A DNA stretch of 64,000 nucleotides from Uloborus plumipes. Its lineage: Eukaryota; Arthropoda; Arachnida; Araneae; Uloboridae. A model generated the notes under the pieces. That model saw only the letters and a program-made list of their open reading frames with translations. It was not told the DNA's origin and made no database searches. Each line of letters starts with the position of its first letter. The stretch's first letter is position 1. The stretch is from contig JAXGGA010002266.1 in NCBI GenBank assembly GCA_038373865.1, positions 62,001 to 126,000 of the forward strand, read 5' to 3'. The translations under genes were made by a program, and so were the position numbers. This document shows, in pieces, positions 21,794 to 34,165 of this stretch.

Positions 21794-22907
21794 TAGGGTG
21801 TCCCATAAAAACCGAAAGTCGGAGTTTTGTAACGCATACGCTCTTATTTTTTTCCTTTTACATCAAAACAATTGTAAAAAAAAAAAAAGATTTTTTTCTA
21901 TGTATTTTGTAAACAATGAAATATAAATGAAAAGAAATTATCAAGATGAAAAATATGAAACGTAAAGTATACAATTAGAGCTAAATATAAGTTTTTTCTC
22001 TCATTTTATATTTATTTCTCCCGGAAATTACTCAAAATTAAGGTTTTTTCAAGTTTTAAGTTAATTTTTTCCATTTTAAATACATTTTTTTTTATTATTC
22101 ATCTGAAAGTATGTTCTTTAGTGATTTTGGAACTTCATATTTTCTTTAAATGTATCTAATTTAAAATAAATAAATAGTTAAAATAAATAAATTGAAAAAA
22201 AAAAAAACTATGACAACAATTTATTTACAACATATATTTACTACAATATTACAGTACAATAAACATTGCTAAACATACCATTGTTTTAATGTTAGTTTAT
22301 TGCAGTCAGAGGATATATTTCGGTGCTGTTGAAAGCAACATAACAAAAATTGTTTTTGCTCCTTATTAGTTGTTAGCAAACCATGAAAGTCCTGCCTCAT
22401 TTTTATCGCTCTTTCAGCTGTATTATTTACTGGTCTAACGTTTAAGCACTGAGATCATCCTTTTTCCTTCAAGGAATTAAGTGTTATTCGCCCATTCTAA
22501 TTATATACTTTATGCTTCATATTTTTCATCTTGATATTTTCTTAAAAGTTATCTTTCATTAGAAACAAAATACATAGAGAAAAAGCTATTTTTTGAAGAA
22601 AATTATGAATTTTAAGCCTCGTTTGGGGTACCTAAATATTTTTTAATTCGGATAAATGATTTTGTGGGACATGTGGGGATGTAGGGGAAGCGTTTTATCA
22701 ACATGAAATTTTGAATTTCCGAAAAAAAAATTTTCGATTTAACCTAGTGAAAAAGGGCTAGTTCGCACTTTCGGACGCAAGTCGGCACGCTTTACCGTTG
22801 TTCAAATTGCATTAAACTTTTTTTTACAATTGTTTTGATGCAAAAGGAAAAAAATAAGAGGGTATGCGTTACAAAATTCCGACTTTCGGTTTTTTTGGGA
22901 CACCCTA
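21794..22907. mobile_element. Non-autonomous hAT-like element with 8-bp TSD
   Basis: Starts TAGGGTGTCCCATAAAAACC and ends with its near-complement. The TIR spans about 100 bp on each side. A perfect 8-bp TSD GTGTCCAT flanks it (21786-21793 and 22908-22915). A second internal inverted repeat pairs about 21900-21985 with 22497-22590. There is no coding capacity in 1.1 kb. The TSD length and the T-A-G-G-G start fit hAT. Confidence 0.82.
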
Positions 22908-22917
22908 GTGTCCATGT

Positions 22918-23104
22918 CAGTGGCGTACATAGCGCTACCGCAACCCCCGCTGCGCGGGCGGGGCGCAAGACGATTCAGGGCGCTCGATCCAGAAAAATAG
23001 CACTATGAGTTACACGGGGAAATTTTTTTTTTAATTTTAATAGGGGGCAGGGGCGCACTTATAAATCTTGCGGGGGAGCGCATCTTAGTCTATGTACGCT
23101 ACTG
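22918..23104. mobile_element. Short hAT-like MITE (187 bp)
   Basis: TIRs CAGTGGCGTACATAGCG and, read back from 23104, CAGTAGCGTACATAGAC. Perfect TSD GTCCATGT at 22910-22917 and 23105-23112. Its target overlaps the right TSD of the 21794-22907 element, so it landed immediately beside the previous insertion. Confidence 0.85.
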
Positions 23105-23338
23105 GTCCATGTCAACGCCGGTGATAACGGACTGCATGCTGCGCAGACAAGTTTGATTTGAAGGGAGAGGGGATAAAAAAGCTTTTGATGCAGATTTAGT
23201 TATACATAATTTGTCATAAAAAAACCCGCCGCCACTTTAAAAAAAAAAAAGGGATCTCAAGTTATTGTTGCAGAATTTGCCGCCCCTAGCAAAGGGCCGC
23301 CCGGGGCGAGTGCCCTCTTTGCCCCCCGCACGCTACGG

Positions 23339-23825
23339 TCCAAGCTGGAGACGGGAGCATTATGGGCTGGGGAATATTTTCCTGCATTCTCTGGGTTCAC
23401 TCATCATTGTGGAAGGCACAATGAATTAATATAAGTACGCATCTGTCTTTGCGGACCATGTCCACCCCTATATGTGCATTATTTTTCCTCAGGATGATGG
23501 CATCTACCAGCAGAAAAATACGAAGTGCCATACAGCTGCCAGTGTACGTGCGTGGTTCGAAGAGCACTATAATGAGTTTACCCTTCTTCCCTGGCCAGCA
23601 AACTCTCCTGATTCAAACAGAATCAAGAATATGTAGGACCATCTTGATCGGGTTATTCGCTCCATGGATCCTCATCCGCGTAATCTAGCCCACCTGGCCA
23701 CATCATTGCACTTCAGCATGGCTCAAACTACCAGTGAACACCTTCAGGGCCCTAAATAAATCTCATTCTGCACGTCTTGCAGCAGTCCGCACTGCGAAAG
23801 GTGGTTTTTCAGGCTTTTGACAGGT
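23339..23825 (+). pseudogene. Tc1-like transposase, C-terminal part
   Basis: Broken frames read GSIMGWGIFS, then FPQDDGIYQQKNTKCHTA (second catalytic Asp), then LLPWPANSPDSNRIKNM. The last motif should end with the catalytic Glu (PIENM) but carries Lys. Stops interrupt before and after. It completes the N-terminal part at 20920-21460. Confidence 0.75.
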
Positions 23826-23853
23826 GGTCACATTAATGTGACTGGATTGTGTA

Positions 23854-25030
23854 AATATGCGCCGGAAACTTCTGTTTTTAATGATGCTACATTGAGTTAA
23901 TTTTCAACTCAAGTTTTATCGGCACATCTCATCCGCCGGAAACCTACCCAGGAGCGCCTGATGGGAGGTCACTGTGACCTCCCAATAAATTCCGTATTCG
24001 GCACATTTTGCTGACGATTCGGCAAATTGAAGACAACATTGCAACATTGAGATTACTTGTTCTTTTTATTTTTTAGAATTGTTTTTTAAAAGATGCCTAA
24101 TGTTTTTTCTCACTAAATGTTATGCATGTACGACATGTGTGCATGCTTGTATTTTATCATTCGGTAAAATTGAAACTGATAATTTTTCCCCTCCCAAAAA
24201 TTTTTAGTAGGACCCTAGAATTTAACTCCCCTGCTTGCAAACTTTCGGAGGGAATTAATAGAAGACCGGGAAAAGTAACAATGACAAAATAACGTCAAAG
24301 AATAAATAGTGGCGCCATCTGTACAAAGAAAAACAAGTTATAATGCGTCATGAAATTCATTTTTCATGCTCTTCTTTCTTTGCAGAATATTTTTCTTCTT
24401 TTGTCAGCTTTAGTGATCAATTGTAAGTGAGTAGATGACTAAGCTCTTTTCATTTTATTAAAGCAAATTTGAATACCTAAATATTAAGAATATCGTAAAA
24501 TGTTAAAACAAATGCCCAGTGTTTTTTTTTACAGATCAGTATATTTGATTTTTCCCCAAGAATTTGGTACCTTTTAAACTTTTTTTTTTAAATATCAGTT
24601 AAAAAGTTTCAAAATCAATCAAAGCATGCAACAACAAAGCTGAATTTTATTTCATGTTTGCTGCATTGCATATAACCGTTGTGTAAAAGAAAAATCACTT
24701 AAAATTGGAGGTTTTTCACCTCAACACCATGTTGACGGATACCATTGCAAATTGATTTTGTAGAATAATAATTAGGATTATATTAATTCTTAGCAGGAGC
24801 TGAAACATAAACACGTTGTAAAACACTTTGTTTTGTTATGGAAGCAAATTCTGGTTTGTGTATAACCAGATCATTAAAAGGGGTTAATCTAACACCGTGG
24901 ATTAGAAAAATCACTGTTTTTGAACATAAGTGGGCATGGATTTTGTTGTTTTGTGATAAAAATTGGTATCTTGAGTGACCCCCCCCCCTCCCTTCTGTAA
25001 AAATTCGAGGCCGGGCTCAGCGTGGGAAAT
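23854..25030. repeat. Repeat copy 23964-24235 in otherwise plain DNA
   Basis: 23964-24235 matches 59048-59720 (minus its insertions) over CTGACGATTCGGCAAAT, AAAAGATGCCTAATGTTTTT and CTAAATGTTATGCATGTACG. It begins with a perfect 21-bp palindrome GGGAGGTCACTGTGACCTCCC cut to 20 here: GGAGGTCACTGTGACCTCC at 23966-23984. The remainder to 25030 shows no gene or repeat that I can support. Confidence 0.6.
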
Positions 25031-25035
25031 AAGTA

Positions 25036-25217
25036 GAGTCAAGCCCGCTTATTAGAATATTCGGTTAAAAGAATATCCCGCTTAATCTTAATATAATACA
25101 TTTTTAATGTATCAAACTGTTGAGATGCGTTATTTTGATCCAGGACCAACGGGGATATCCCGTTTATTAGAATATTTTCCCCTGCAAAATGGCTATTCCA
25201 TTAAGCGGATTCGACTG
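25036..25217. mobile_element. pogo-type MITE
   Basis: Left end GAGTCAAGCCCGCTTATTAG and, read back from 25217, CAGTCGAATCCGCTTAATGG, both with TA flanks (25034-25035 and 25218-25219). The CAGTCGAnnCCGCTTA core is typical of pogo/Tigger-related MITEs. 182 bp, non-coding. Confidence 0.7.
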
Positions 25218-25754
25218 TATTTCATTTTTGGTCTCTGTAATGGTAATTTGTCTAAAATGATAGGCACAGAGTGCCCCCGGGGGTGATGTATTTCATTTTG
25301 AGGAGCAGTACTGCTCCCCAAATTTTGATATTGAAGAGCAGTTTTACGAAATTTGCGAAATGACATTTTCAACAAACAAGCAAGTTTTCAGAAATGTAAT
25401 ATTTAATGTGTGTAATTAATAAGTTTTGAACAATGACATCAGCTCCAACCTTCATCACTTAACTTTTACAACACACATTTTTTGCACTCTTTTAAAGAAT
25501 TTTTTTTTTTGTTGTTTGTTTGTTTGTTTAAACTATATTGTTTGGTTTTCTTTTCTTTTAAGGAAAGAAAATTTACGCATGGAAAATAGAACTAAAACTC
25601 ACAAAATGTTCGGCAAAAGAAGCTGAAAATGTTCACCATTTCTTTTTCATTCTTTTTTTTCTTGAGGGAGTGGCAAATGAAGACGATGGGAAAAAATTGA
25701 AATTTTCCCCCAAATTTCAATGTTTGAATTATGAAATAACGATATAGTTTAAAA
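25218..25754. other. Non-coding spacer
   Basis: No gene seen. It contains a T run with TTTG repeats at 25499-25530. The short palindrome-like segment at 25270-25330 (GAGCAGTACTGCTC) is a local hairpin. Confidence 0.4.
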
Positions 25755-27423
25755 GGGGAGACCGGGGCTATTTGGCATAAGGGGTACTTTGGCATTGTGC
25801 CTTTATTTTCTAGTACACACTGCCCACAGCGCTGCCGTTGTGATGAGACATACTCGGCAACCTTCTGCATCATCCACAATAGTTATAGTGTCTTGCTAGC
25901 GTGTGTTCGAAAAATATGTATTTTTTGTGTTTTTCTTGCTTTTGAGTATTTTTTTTTTCCAATTTGCTTTTCGGTTTTCAGTACCCTTAAAATTTTTTTT
26001 CAAGTACTCCAAGTTTATGGTGGATACAGTGACTAAGTAGCCTGGGGATTGATGCAGTTACTGGATTCCCAGTCGTTTGTATTCGGGGCAGGGCTACCAT
26101 GTTATCCAGAAAATGCTTTTGGGGCTAGTTGGCATTTTCAGCTTGGGGTATATTGGCATAGGCCAGCGATCTACGCCAACTTATCCACCCTTGATGTTGG
26201 CGTGACATCGCATATTTATAGATACCTACACAGACCTAACTGATGTCCCTTCTACTAGTACGGGTAATGCCGGTGTTTAAAATGTTCCTACTACTTGTTA
26301 GGGGTAGTACTAGTGTTAAAAATATCCCTATTGATAGCGTCAAAAGGAGTGAACCTTCAATCCCCACCAGTGGCGTATATAGGTTTTTATTTTGGAGGGG
26401 GCCCATATACTCACGCTTACCCCCCACCACCACCACCACCAAACTTTCTTTTTTTTTTTTTTTTAATTATTGTAAGGCTCGAAGAAATTTCAAAATTGAA
26501 GTTCAGTAGTGTGATTTTTTATATAGAAAGGGAATAAGGGAGTTTTCGGTTCCCTCCGAAACATTTTTTTTAAATTGCAGTTAATTTTAGGCTATCTTTG
26601 ATGACGTTAGAGGTTCGGCGCTCCTCTGGGAAACTTACTGAAACTAATGCTCTGAATGAGCAATTTTAGGCTATCTTTGTTGACGCTAAGGGAGTTATGA
26701 AGACTCGAGGCTTGAAATATTTCGACACTGCAGCACAACTCAGGATACGTTTGGTTATGATAGAGTAAAGGAGAACGAGAGGAGGTTCCATTCTGATTTT
26801 TTTTTTTTTTTTTAAGTGAAGTTCATTTCAAGAAATCTTCGGGAAGGAAGAATTCAGAGATCCTCCGCTGAAATATTTTCGAAATATAGAAACGCAATTA
26901 CGGATTCTCTTTAGAGACGTTAAGAGACAAGGGGTGGTTGGAGGCCTCCCTCTGAAATTTTTCCAAATTGCAATCTTAACCACATAATTTTAGACCATCT
27001 TTGGTAGTAACGTTATCAAGAACTCTCCTCCATAAATGTTTCGAAATTAATGTTTTAATCGCTTGCCTGATTATCCCGAGTTATCTCGGGCTCGTATGAG
27101 TTGCAGGTAATTATTATCCCGAAAACACTCGGGTGAAACTAATTGATTTCACGCCTATAAATAATTAAAAATTCAACTTGAAACCTACATATTTTATTTG
27201 CATTGCTCCATTTTCTTGTATTTCAAAATTAAATTTAAAAAAAAAATGTTTTTTTTTTCTTTTTCTTTCTTTCTTTTTTTTTTTTTTTGCAATTTTTTCC
27301 AAAAAAAATTTGTAAGGGAAGTGGTTAACAAGTACTAAGGTTAAATTAAAAATTTAAAAAATAACCCGACCGTCATTGCCGACCTCATACTTAAACGAAC
27401 TTCACTGGTCTAAAAGCAATATA

Positions 27424-29852
27424 CACTGTTAAAAAAATGTCCTGAAAATAACGAAAAAATATACGGCAGCTGAGTTGCCGGAGTGTTTCCGTTTCGTTAA
27501 TTATATTTCCGTGATTTTGCAGAAGCTCCGTTCGTCATTTTTTCGGTTCTTTTTATCCCCGCTTATACGTTATAGGCTTATACCTATACGCTTTGACTTA
27601 TATGTATACAATGCAAGATGGAAAATTATTTAAATTTTGCAAATTAACAAGCGCTTTTATAGCAGCTTAATATCAATAGCAAATTATCTATGGAAGTTCA
27701 AATAAATTAGTCCTTTAAGTGTCGCAAAATGCGTAGATTGTGTAAAACAACAAATGCACAAATTGAAATTTTAAGAAACATTTGAAAATTCTCGAAACAT
27801 ATAAACATATAAAAAGAACAAACATGGGTAATGTGCTGCCTTATCTTTTTCGTTTGTTCTTTTTATATGTTTATATTGTTTCGTAAATTTTCAAATGTTT
27901 CTCTAAAGTTTCTTAAAATTTCAATTTGTTCATTTGTTGTTTTTTCCAATCTACACATTTTGCGCCACTTAAAGGACTAATTTATTGAACTTTCATACAT
28001 AATTTGCTATTAATATTAAGCTGCTATAAAAGTGCTTGTTTATTTTGCAAAATTTCAATATTTTTTCATCTTGCATATAGAAGTATAAGCGTATAGGTAT
28101 AAGCCTATAACGTAAAAATGTGGGTGATTAAAATATGGGAAAATGAGGAACAGAAAAATAGAGCAATTAAAAAAGGAGCGTAAACTAGCTCACCGGAAAA
28201 TTATATATATATATATATATAAGACAAAATGATGAGCAAAAATGTAAACTTAAAATTCTTACGAATTTTGTTTTTTAGAAAAAGTTTGAAAATGTCCGCT
28301 CATATACTTCAAACTCTTAAACATCTTGCCTTTAAAAAAATACTAAAGCAATACAAGAATTCGCTTTTTTTTTTTCATTAAAAATTTTAGTTCATTAAAA
28401 TAACATGATTTTTTTGAAAATATTACATCAATCTCGCATAAAATACTCAAATATTTTGAAGATGGAATGATCAATGCATAGTATTTCTGAGCGCATAACT
28501 TCTAAAAATTAAAAAGTATTAACAAGGTGCATTCTTTTAAAAATATTTTCTCTTATGTTTGAATAAAAATTAAGTTCTTCCGAAAGTTCTTTTTTTCCTT
28601 TCTGAATTTGAAACATTCGTGGTTCCTTAAAAGAAAAAATCCTGTATATTTACTGATTTCCTCTATTTTCATATATATTTACGTTATGGTGTTCATAAAA
28701 ATCAACACTTTCAGAAATGCACTCTCAAAATTAACGATATTTTCTTTGTTTTTGATGAAATCACTTCCAAGAATATACCCCGAGCGAACATTTCGTTATT
28801 TTTTGGGGATAAATTTCGTCAAATGTAGCGAAATATTTCTTTATCCTAGTATCGTCAAATTGACAATCATTTTCGTAGTTTTGACAACATTAATTTCGTC
28901 ACATTAACGAAGTAAAGTCATAAAGTAAAAAAGCTAAGTTTTGAGACTAAGCTTTTAAATCTTGATATAAATTACAAAAATCATTTTACTAACCCTCAGC
29001 ACCAGTAAGTTTATACATGCAACTCCTAAAATGCACAATTGGTTAACATCATGAAATAACTAACTGTTAAGTCTGGACTCAGACTAAAATAAAAATAGCA
29101 GTAACAAAAGTAAAAATTCTTACCTCCTATTTTCAATAAAAGTTGCTCAAAAAAGCCAACAATAGAGCGAGTAGATTTTAAAATATACTAACACGCCCTT
29201 TTGTTGCCCATTTTGATTCTATCCATTGCAATAAGTCTTCTTAAAAATATTGAGCAAGGAAATACGGGATATCGCATAATCACATGAAAAGATCCAAATT
29301 ATTTTTCCAGTCAATTTGATTAACTACGCAGAATCCTGGAATAATTCTTATTCAACGCTATTCTTCGAAGCATTTTCAAATTGAAACAAAATGGCACACA
29401 TAATAACGTCTGGAGGAATACGATTAAATATCATTCGCATGTGATGTTTTTTGTAAAGTAACTATCCAAACGACGAGACACAGATGTCCTCTTCTCCATG
29501 CTAATGCGAATAATACAAGTCGCTTTCATAGAAGCTTAAACATGCGTATTAATTCTCGATGACTTTGCTTTTCTTTTGCTGTGCACTTCGATTCAGTTAT
29601 GAATCATTTATGCTGCCAAAAACTAAGTCGTATCTGCGCATGCGCCAAGTCTATTCAGACTGTCTCTTACTTCCTTGTTCGATATATTTCAACCACAAAA
29701 CCGGGTAAATTCCGTTTTTTGTTTCTCCAACTTGGTAATTCACGGAATAGTTCCGTTTTTTTAAGGAAAAGTTCTGTTTTGAAACGAAAACGGAAATTTA
29801 CTGTTAAAATCAGTAAAAATCTTCCTGAAAATTCAGGTTTTTTTTAACAGTG
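27424..29852. mobile_element. TA-target (mariner-type) non-autonomous element
   Basis: TIRs CACTGTTAAAAAAA on both sides with TA flanks (27422-27423 and 29853-29854). An AACCTGAA/TTCAGG segment lies inside the right end. It contains a palindrome at 27559-28110 and a short TA tract near 28200-28220. No transposase is recognisable. Confidence 0.65.
27559..28110. repeat. Imperfect palindrome, arms about 265 bp
   Basis: 27559-27827 (starting CCGCTTATACGTTATAGGCT) recurs in inverse orientation at 27845-28110 (CGTATAGGTATAAGCCTATA near the end). The loop is under 30 bp. The arms differ by scattered mismatches and small indels. It would fold into a long hairpin if transcribed. Confidence 0.85.
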
Positions 29853-29871
29853 TATATTTAAATACATTTAA

Positions 29872-30571
29872 GGGGTTACAGTACCTTTCTAACAAATTTC
29901 TTTAATTTAAGTGAAAAAGTTAATTCTTTGAAATATTTGTTTCTGCACTTGTTTAAAAATCAATAATTTATTTTCAAACATCAAAAATTTTGAAAACTTT
30001 TTTTGAAAATTTGAAAAATGTAAGAAAATTTCAGTTTTTTTAAAACCCTAAGGCTTTTTCGTTTCTGCACTAATTTCAAAATTTCTTTTTGCGAAATGAT
30101 CACAAGGAAAACCTCAACAAATCTGTGCATTCATTTTCTTATATTTTGATTAGAAAATATTTTGTGACCTTTTATGTAAAAAATTCTTAGAAAATTTTGT
30201 TCTTCGAGGTTTAACAAACTCTAAAAATTTTTGTAATTTATAAAACGCTTATTCAATGCACAGTTTTGTAAAATATATTATCCTGAGTGCAAAAAATATT
30301 GCTTTAAAGTTATATCTTTAATAGAAAAAATTCCTTAGCATTTCTAGTAACATAGAAACACTAAAAACTGATCACCGAGAAAAAGCACTTTAAAGTTTGG
30401 CTTTTCCATTAGAACACATAGCATGTATCCCCTAAAGTCACTCATAACTTTTTAAATAATTTAGGTAGAACAATGCTGTTTTTTTCTGAGTGTTTTAAAT
30501 AACTTTTACTTTTCAAATAAGCAATAAAAATTTTTTTGGTCTTTTGGTCATTTTTGAGGTACTGTAACCCC
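29872..30571. mobile_element. TTAA-target MITE, 700 bp
   Basis: Ends GGGGTTACAGTACCT and its complement, flanked by TTAA (29868-29871 and 30572-30575). No coding capacity. TTAA duplication points to piggyBac- or Kolobok-type mobilisation. Confidence 0.75.
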
Positions 30572-30575
30572 TTAA

Positions 30576-31900
30576 TTGTTTTCGGGAAAACATGGTCAAC
30601 ACGGAAAAGAAAAGATGATCCTTTTTAGTAAATTTGCTAGTCGCAAAGACAGAATAAAGAAGTATTGATTGTAAATCTATTTAAAATCCTTACACTAAAA
30701 TCAATTAGAAGTATTTTACTTGTTAACAAAAACTGACAACAGATAAACATTTCAAATCATTGAGTTGTCTTTCCTCGTCGGCCACCAATGACATCAGTTT
30801 GCAATCGCGTGAATAAGGGGTTAAAGGCATTTGGTAAAAACGTTACGATTTGAGTTCTATATAATATGGAAGTTCCAAAGAGGCAGAAAAAATTCTCTTC
30901 CTTTGTTTTAAATTTTCTAGTATATTTTTACTTTAAAAATCGCGAAAAGGGGTTTAAAGGTTTTTAATTATCTTCGTTAATGAATGTTATCCAAAGACGC
31001 AACCTAGCAAAGAACACTCTCGATCAACTCTCCTTTCAAAAAAAAAAAACACTCAAAATCGGTAAATCGGTCTTTCCGTTTAGGTGCAAGAGTGCCACAG
31101 ACAGATACACAGACACGTCAAACTTTATAACCTCCTTCCTTGTTGCGTCGGAGATCAAAAACGTTTTCATTTGGGTTGTCTTTCGTCCCGTCAAGAGAAG
31201 AGGCAAAATTCTCTTCTAAAAATATTTGGGTATTGAAGTCTTAAAACTTGAATTGAATTTTACGTTCTATCTAAAAGCGAAATTTTAAGATCTCTTTTTA
31301 CTCCTCAGACCGGGGGGGGGGGGGTCTTTGAATTCGTGCTCTAGGCAGCGCTCTTGAATTTGCGATCGTCGGAAGTTGCTATCCGGTACACGGGCCTCTA
31401 CTTATTACCCTAAATCCAGCATTTGAAAAGCACTATCCTTTCATTTCACCACAGGTAAAGATATACAAAGGTACGTGCCCTCTCTCACTTGGCAGACCCG
31501 GCTTCTACCTCCTTTCGAAGATTTTTTTTTAGCTGAAAGCTCGCAAATAATTAATGAACAAACTCTAATTGAATAATTAGACTCAATTTTAAATTTCTTG
31601 CTTGGGAGGTAAGTTAAGGAGCGTAACATTGTTTTGAAGACTTATTTCTGACTGACAAGAAAAAAAGGAGGAATGAAAGAAAGACAAAGAAAAGAAACGT
31701 AATTTACTGACTAATAATCTGCATCTGTTGAAAATTTTTAATTTAAAGATTTCTTTTTAAAAGAATGAAGATTTGTTTTCTCAAAAATGTAAGCTTTTAC
31801 TAATTGAAATATTTTCATTTTCCCAAGTCACGTTCTTTTTTTCTCTAAGAGTAATGCCTACGGTCTCTTTTACCCCTTGAGTAGCACCACTGCTTGGTGC
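30576..31900. other. Interior of the 26368 hAT-like element; no gene seen
   Basis: AT-rich with a 13-base G run near 31312-31324. Only short unsupported frames are present. A TTTCAAAAAAAAAAAACACTC-type stretch near 31033-31053 suggests an old poly-A, but no element boundaries were found. Confidence 0.35.
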
Positions 31901-33889
31901 CAGGGGCGGCAAATAAGAGGGGGGGCAAGAGGGGGCGGTCGCATCCCCAAATTTTTAGCTCAGAATAATAAGAAACGTGTAAGCTTAATTTGTATGAATT
32001 TTCAATGATCATATGTAAAAAGAAATAAAAAAGCTCACAAATTCTCAATAATAGTTGACAAAAGTAGAGAAATTTCAACACGAACCTTTTTCGTAATAAA
32101 GTTTTGTATCAGTTGAACCACCAGTTATTACGTAAAATGTACATAAATGAGAAATCTTGAAATTTTCTGAGTTCCTCATGTGTATTTTTGAATCCATCAA
32201 GCTGTGTATTGTTTAAATGAACCTTTTTTTTCCTTAAGATTAAATACATTTTACGATAGCTTTATTTTTAGCCTACTTTCCCGTTAAAAATAAAAGAAAG
32301 ACGAAAAAAGTATTAAAAGTAGCTTAATGCATCTAAAAAATATCGCCGAAGTCCAAAAAATATCGCCAAGTTAAAAAAATGAAAAGGTAAAATGAAAATC
32401 GAAAAATTAAAAATTTGAAAGTAGGGTATTGAGATGGGGAATTTGTGTGTCGGTCGGTCGGTCTGTCTGTCCCCCCCCCCCCCCCCAATAACTTTTGAAT
32501 GAACATTCCGATTTGGACAAACTTTTTTTTGTTGGAAAGATCTCGGCGAGTACAGCTCATTCCCATATTTGATTTTTCGATTTGAACAATTTTTTGTTCA
32601 ACTTGGAACCGTTCAAACAACCTGTCCCGCGATGCTAACTTTTGAGTGAACAGTCCGATTTGAACAAACTTTTTTTTGTTCGAAAGATCTTATCAAGGAT
32701 ACTTCATTCCCGTATTTACATTTCCGATTTGAACAATTTTTCGTTCAACATTGAACCGTTCAAGCAAGCTGATACCCCTAATAACTTTTGAGTGAACAGT
32801 CCGATTTAAATAAACTTTTTTTTTTGTTCAAACGATCTCAGCAAGGATACTTCATTACCGTATTTAAATTTTCAATTTGAACATTTTTTCGTTCAACATT
32901 GAACCGTTCAAGCAACCTTTCCCCGCCTAATAACTTCTGAGTAAACCATCCGAATGGAATAAACTTTTTTTTTGTTTAAAAGATCTCGGAGAGGCTCATT
33001 CCCATATTTCGCTTTTTGATTTGAACCATTTTTCGTTCAATATTGAACCGTTCAGAAAGAAAATTTAACATTAGTGCCTACGGGGAATTTAAGTTGAATG
33101 TTGATCCTGAACTTAAAGTTAGATTTCCTTCAAACTAACTTTGTAAGAAAATGGTTTTGATAAATGTTTGTAAAGTACTTTTCTGAATAATCTTCTGTGA
33201 GGACTCTGATTCCGACTCCGCAAACATGGCGGAAATGCAGGCTCAGAAAAAAAATGACTTGACTGTGCAGACGATTTTTTGTTCATTTATTCATTTGTTT
33301 TATTTTATTTATTATTAATTTTTTTGGCAGACGATTTTTTTTGTAACAAAAATGTTTCATTCACTAGGGCATTTTATTCTTTATTTATATTTAACAACTG
33401 GCAATGGATTAAAAGTGAAATTCGAGACATTTTATCAACGGACGAGTTTTTTTTTTTTTTTTCTTTTCTTTTTCTTTCTTTCATAAAATGTGTTTTGATG
33501 TACTTTGTACTTTTAATTTTTTTTGAAAACGATTGAGGAATTTTTCTACGGAAGAACTGCAACAGTTACATTCTTTAAAAGGTGCAACAAAACTTTATTT
33601 ATTCATTTATTTACTTGGTATGTGTTTATTTCATCCGATGAGAGGGGTATATTTTGCTTTTAGAAATCAGCTTTAAGTGCTAAAAAGGTATGTTTGACAT
33701 AATTTTTAGTCTCAGATAATCAAGAGAATAATGATCAGATGCTAGGATGCCGATGTCCATGTACGGGAAAGTAGGTTCGTTTAGTTCTTGACAGAACTTC
33801 TTGTTATTAAATGTATTTCATTCCATACTGATTAAATTAAGAGTTAACAAACTCGCACCCTCAAACGAAATGCTAAAATGCCGCCCCTG
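31901..33889. mobile_element. hAT-like element with tandem repeat core
   Basis: TIRs CAGGGGCGGCAAATAAGAGG and, read back from 33889, CAGGGGCGGCATTTTAGC. The TSD CTTGGTGC is perfect (31893-31900 and 33890-33897). At 1,989 bp it holds a four- to five-copy tandem repeat of about 145 bp and no transposase. Confidence 0.85.
32489..33060. repeat. Tandem repeat, about 145-bp unit, four copies
   Basis: Units begin TAACTTTTGAGTGAACAGTC near 32489, 32634, 32778 and 32928. Each continues with TCCGATTTGAACAAACTTTT, AAAGATCTCxGCxAGG and TTCGTTCAACATTGAACCGT. The repeats are diverged by roughly 10-20 percent, by eye. TTGAACGGTTCAA-type inverted motifs (GAACCGTTC) occur in every unit, so each unit can form small hairpins. 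Confidence 0.85.
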
Positions 33890-34165
33890 CTTGGTGCCAT
33901 CTAACAAATTATTATTATGATCAATAATTATTCAGTTATTTAAGTATTTCAAGCTAAAAGTATGTAAAATGTTTGTGAGCAAATTAAAGCCGAAAATAAT
34001 ATGACTTGACTACCTTTATTTAAAAAAAATATTCCTATTTTATTTATTTATTTATTTTTTGAGAAACCCCCAACCAAATAACTATTTTTGAAAAAATCTC
34101 TTCCGATTTCGGGGGGGGGGGCGGGCCCCCTCGGCCCCTCCTTTATATACGCCTTTGATCCCCAC

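Larger units (their letters stand above)
21463..23338. mobile_element. hAT-like insertion in the Tc1 relic
   Basis: The left end reads CAGCGGCGTAGCGTAGG. Read back from 23338 the right end starts CGTAGCGTGCGGGGGGCAAA. These share the CGTAGCGT core and a GCCGCCCC-rich stretch (21510-21520 and 23278-23302). The right end seems to lack the outer CAGCGG, and no TSD is obvious, so the exact junctions are uncertain. It holds two further hAT-type elements. Confidence 0.5.
20767..23851 (+). mobile_element. Tc1-like element split by later insertions
   Basis: The TIRs share CCAGTCACATTAATGTGACC (20771-20790) and its complement (23824-23845), with TA flanks at 20765-20766 and 23852-23853. The 5' half of the transposase is at 20920-21250 and the 3' half at about 23339-23825. 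The intervening 21463-23338 is inserted TE sequence. The element is dead: it has stops, an internal insertion and a mutated catalytic Glu. Confidence 0.85.
26368..34157. mobile_element. hAT-like element, 7.8 kb with nested insertions
   Basis: TIRs CAGTGGCGTATATAGG and, read back from 34157, CAAAGGCGTATATAAAGG, followed by G-rich subterminal DNA on each side. The TSD ATCCCCAC is perfect (26360-26367 and 34158-34165). Removing the element joins two parts of the surrounding pogo-like element. I see no hAT transposase, so it is non-autonomous or decayed. Its interior includes a TA-target element, a TTAA MITE and another hAT-like element. Confidence 0.85.

Noticed and set aside
32489..33060. CRISPR array
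   Set aside because: Units of about 145 bp are tandem without unique spacers, in a eukaryotic TE.
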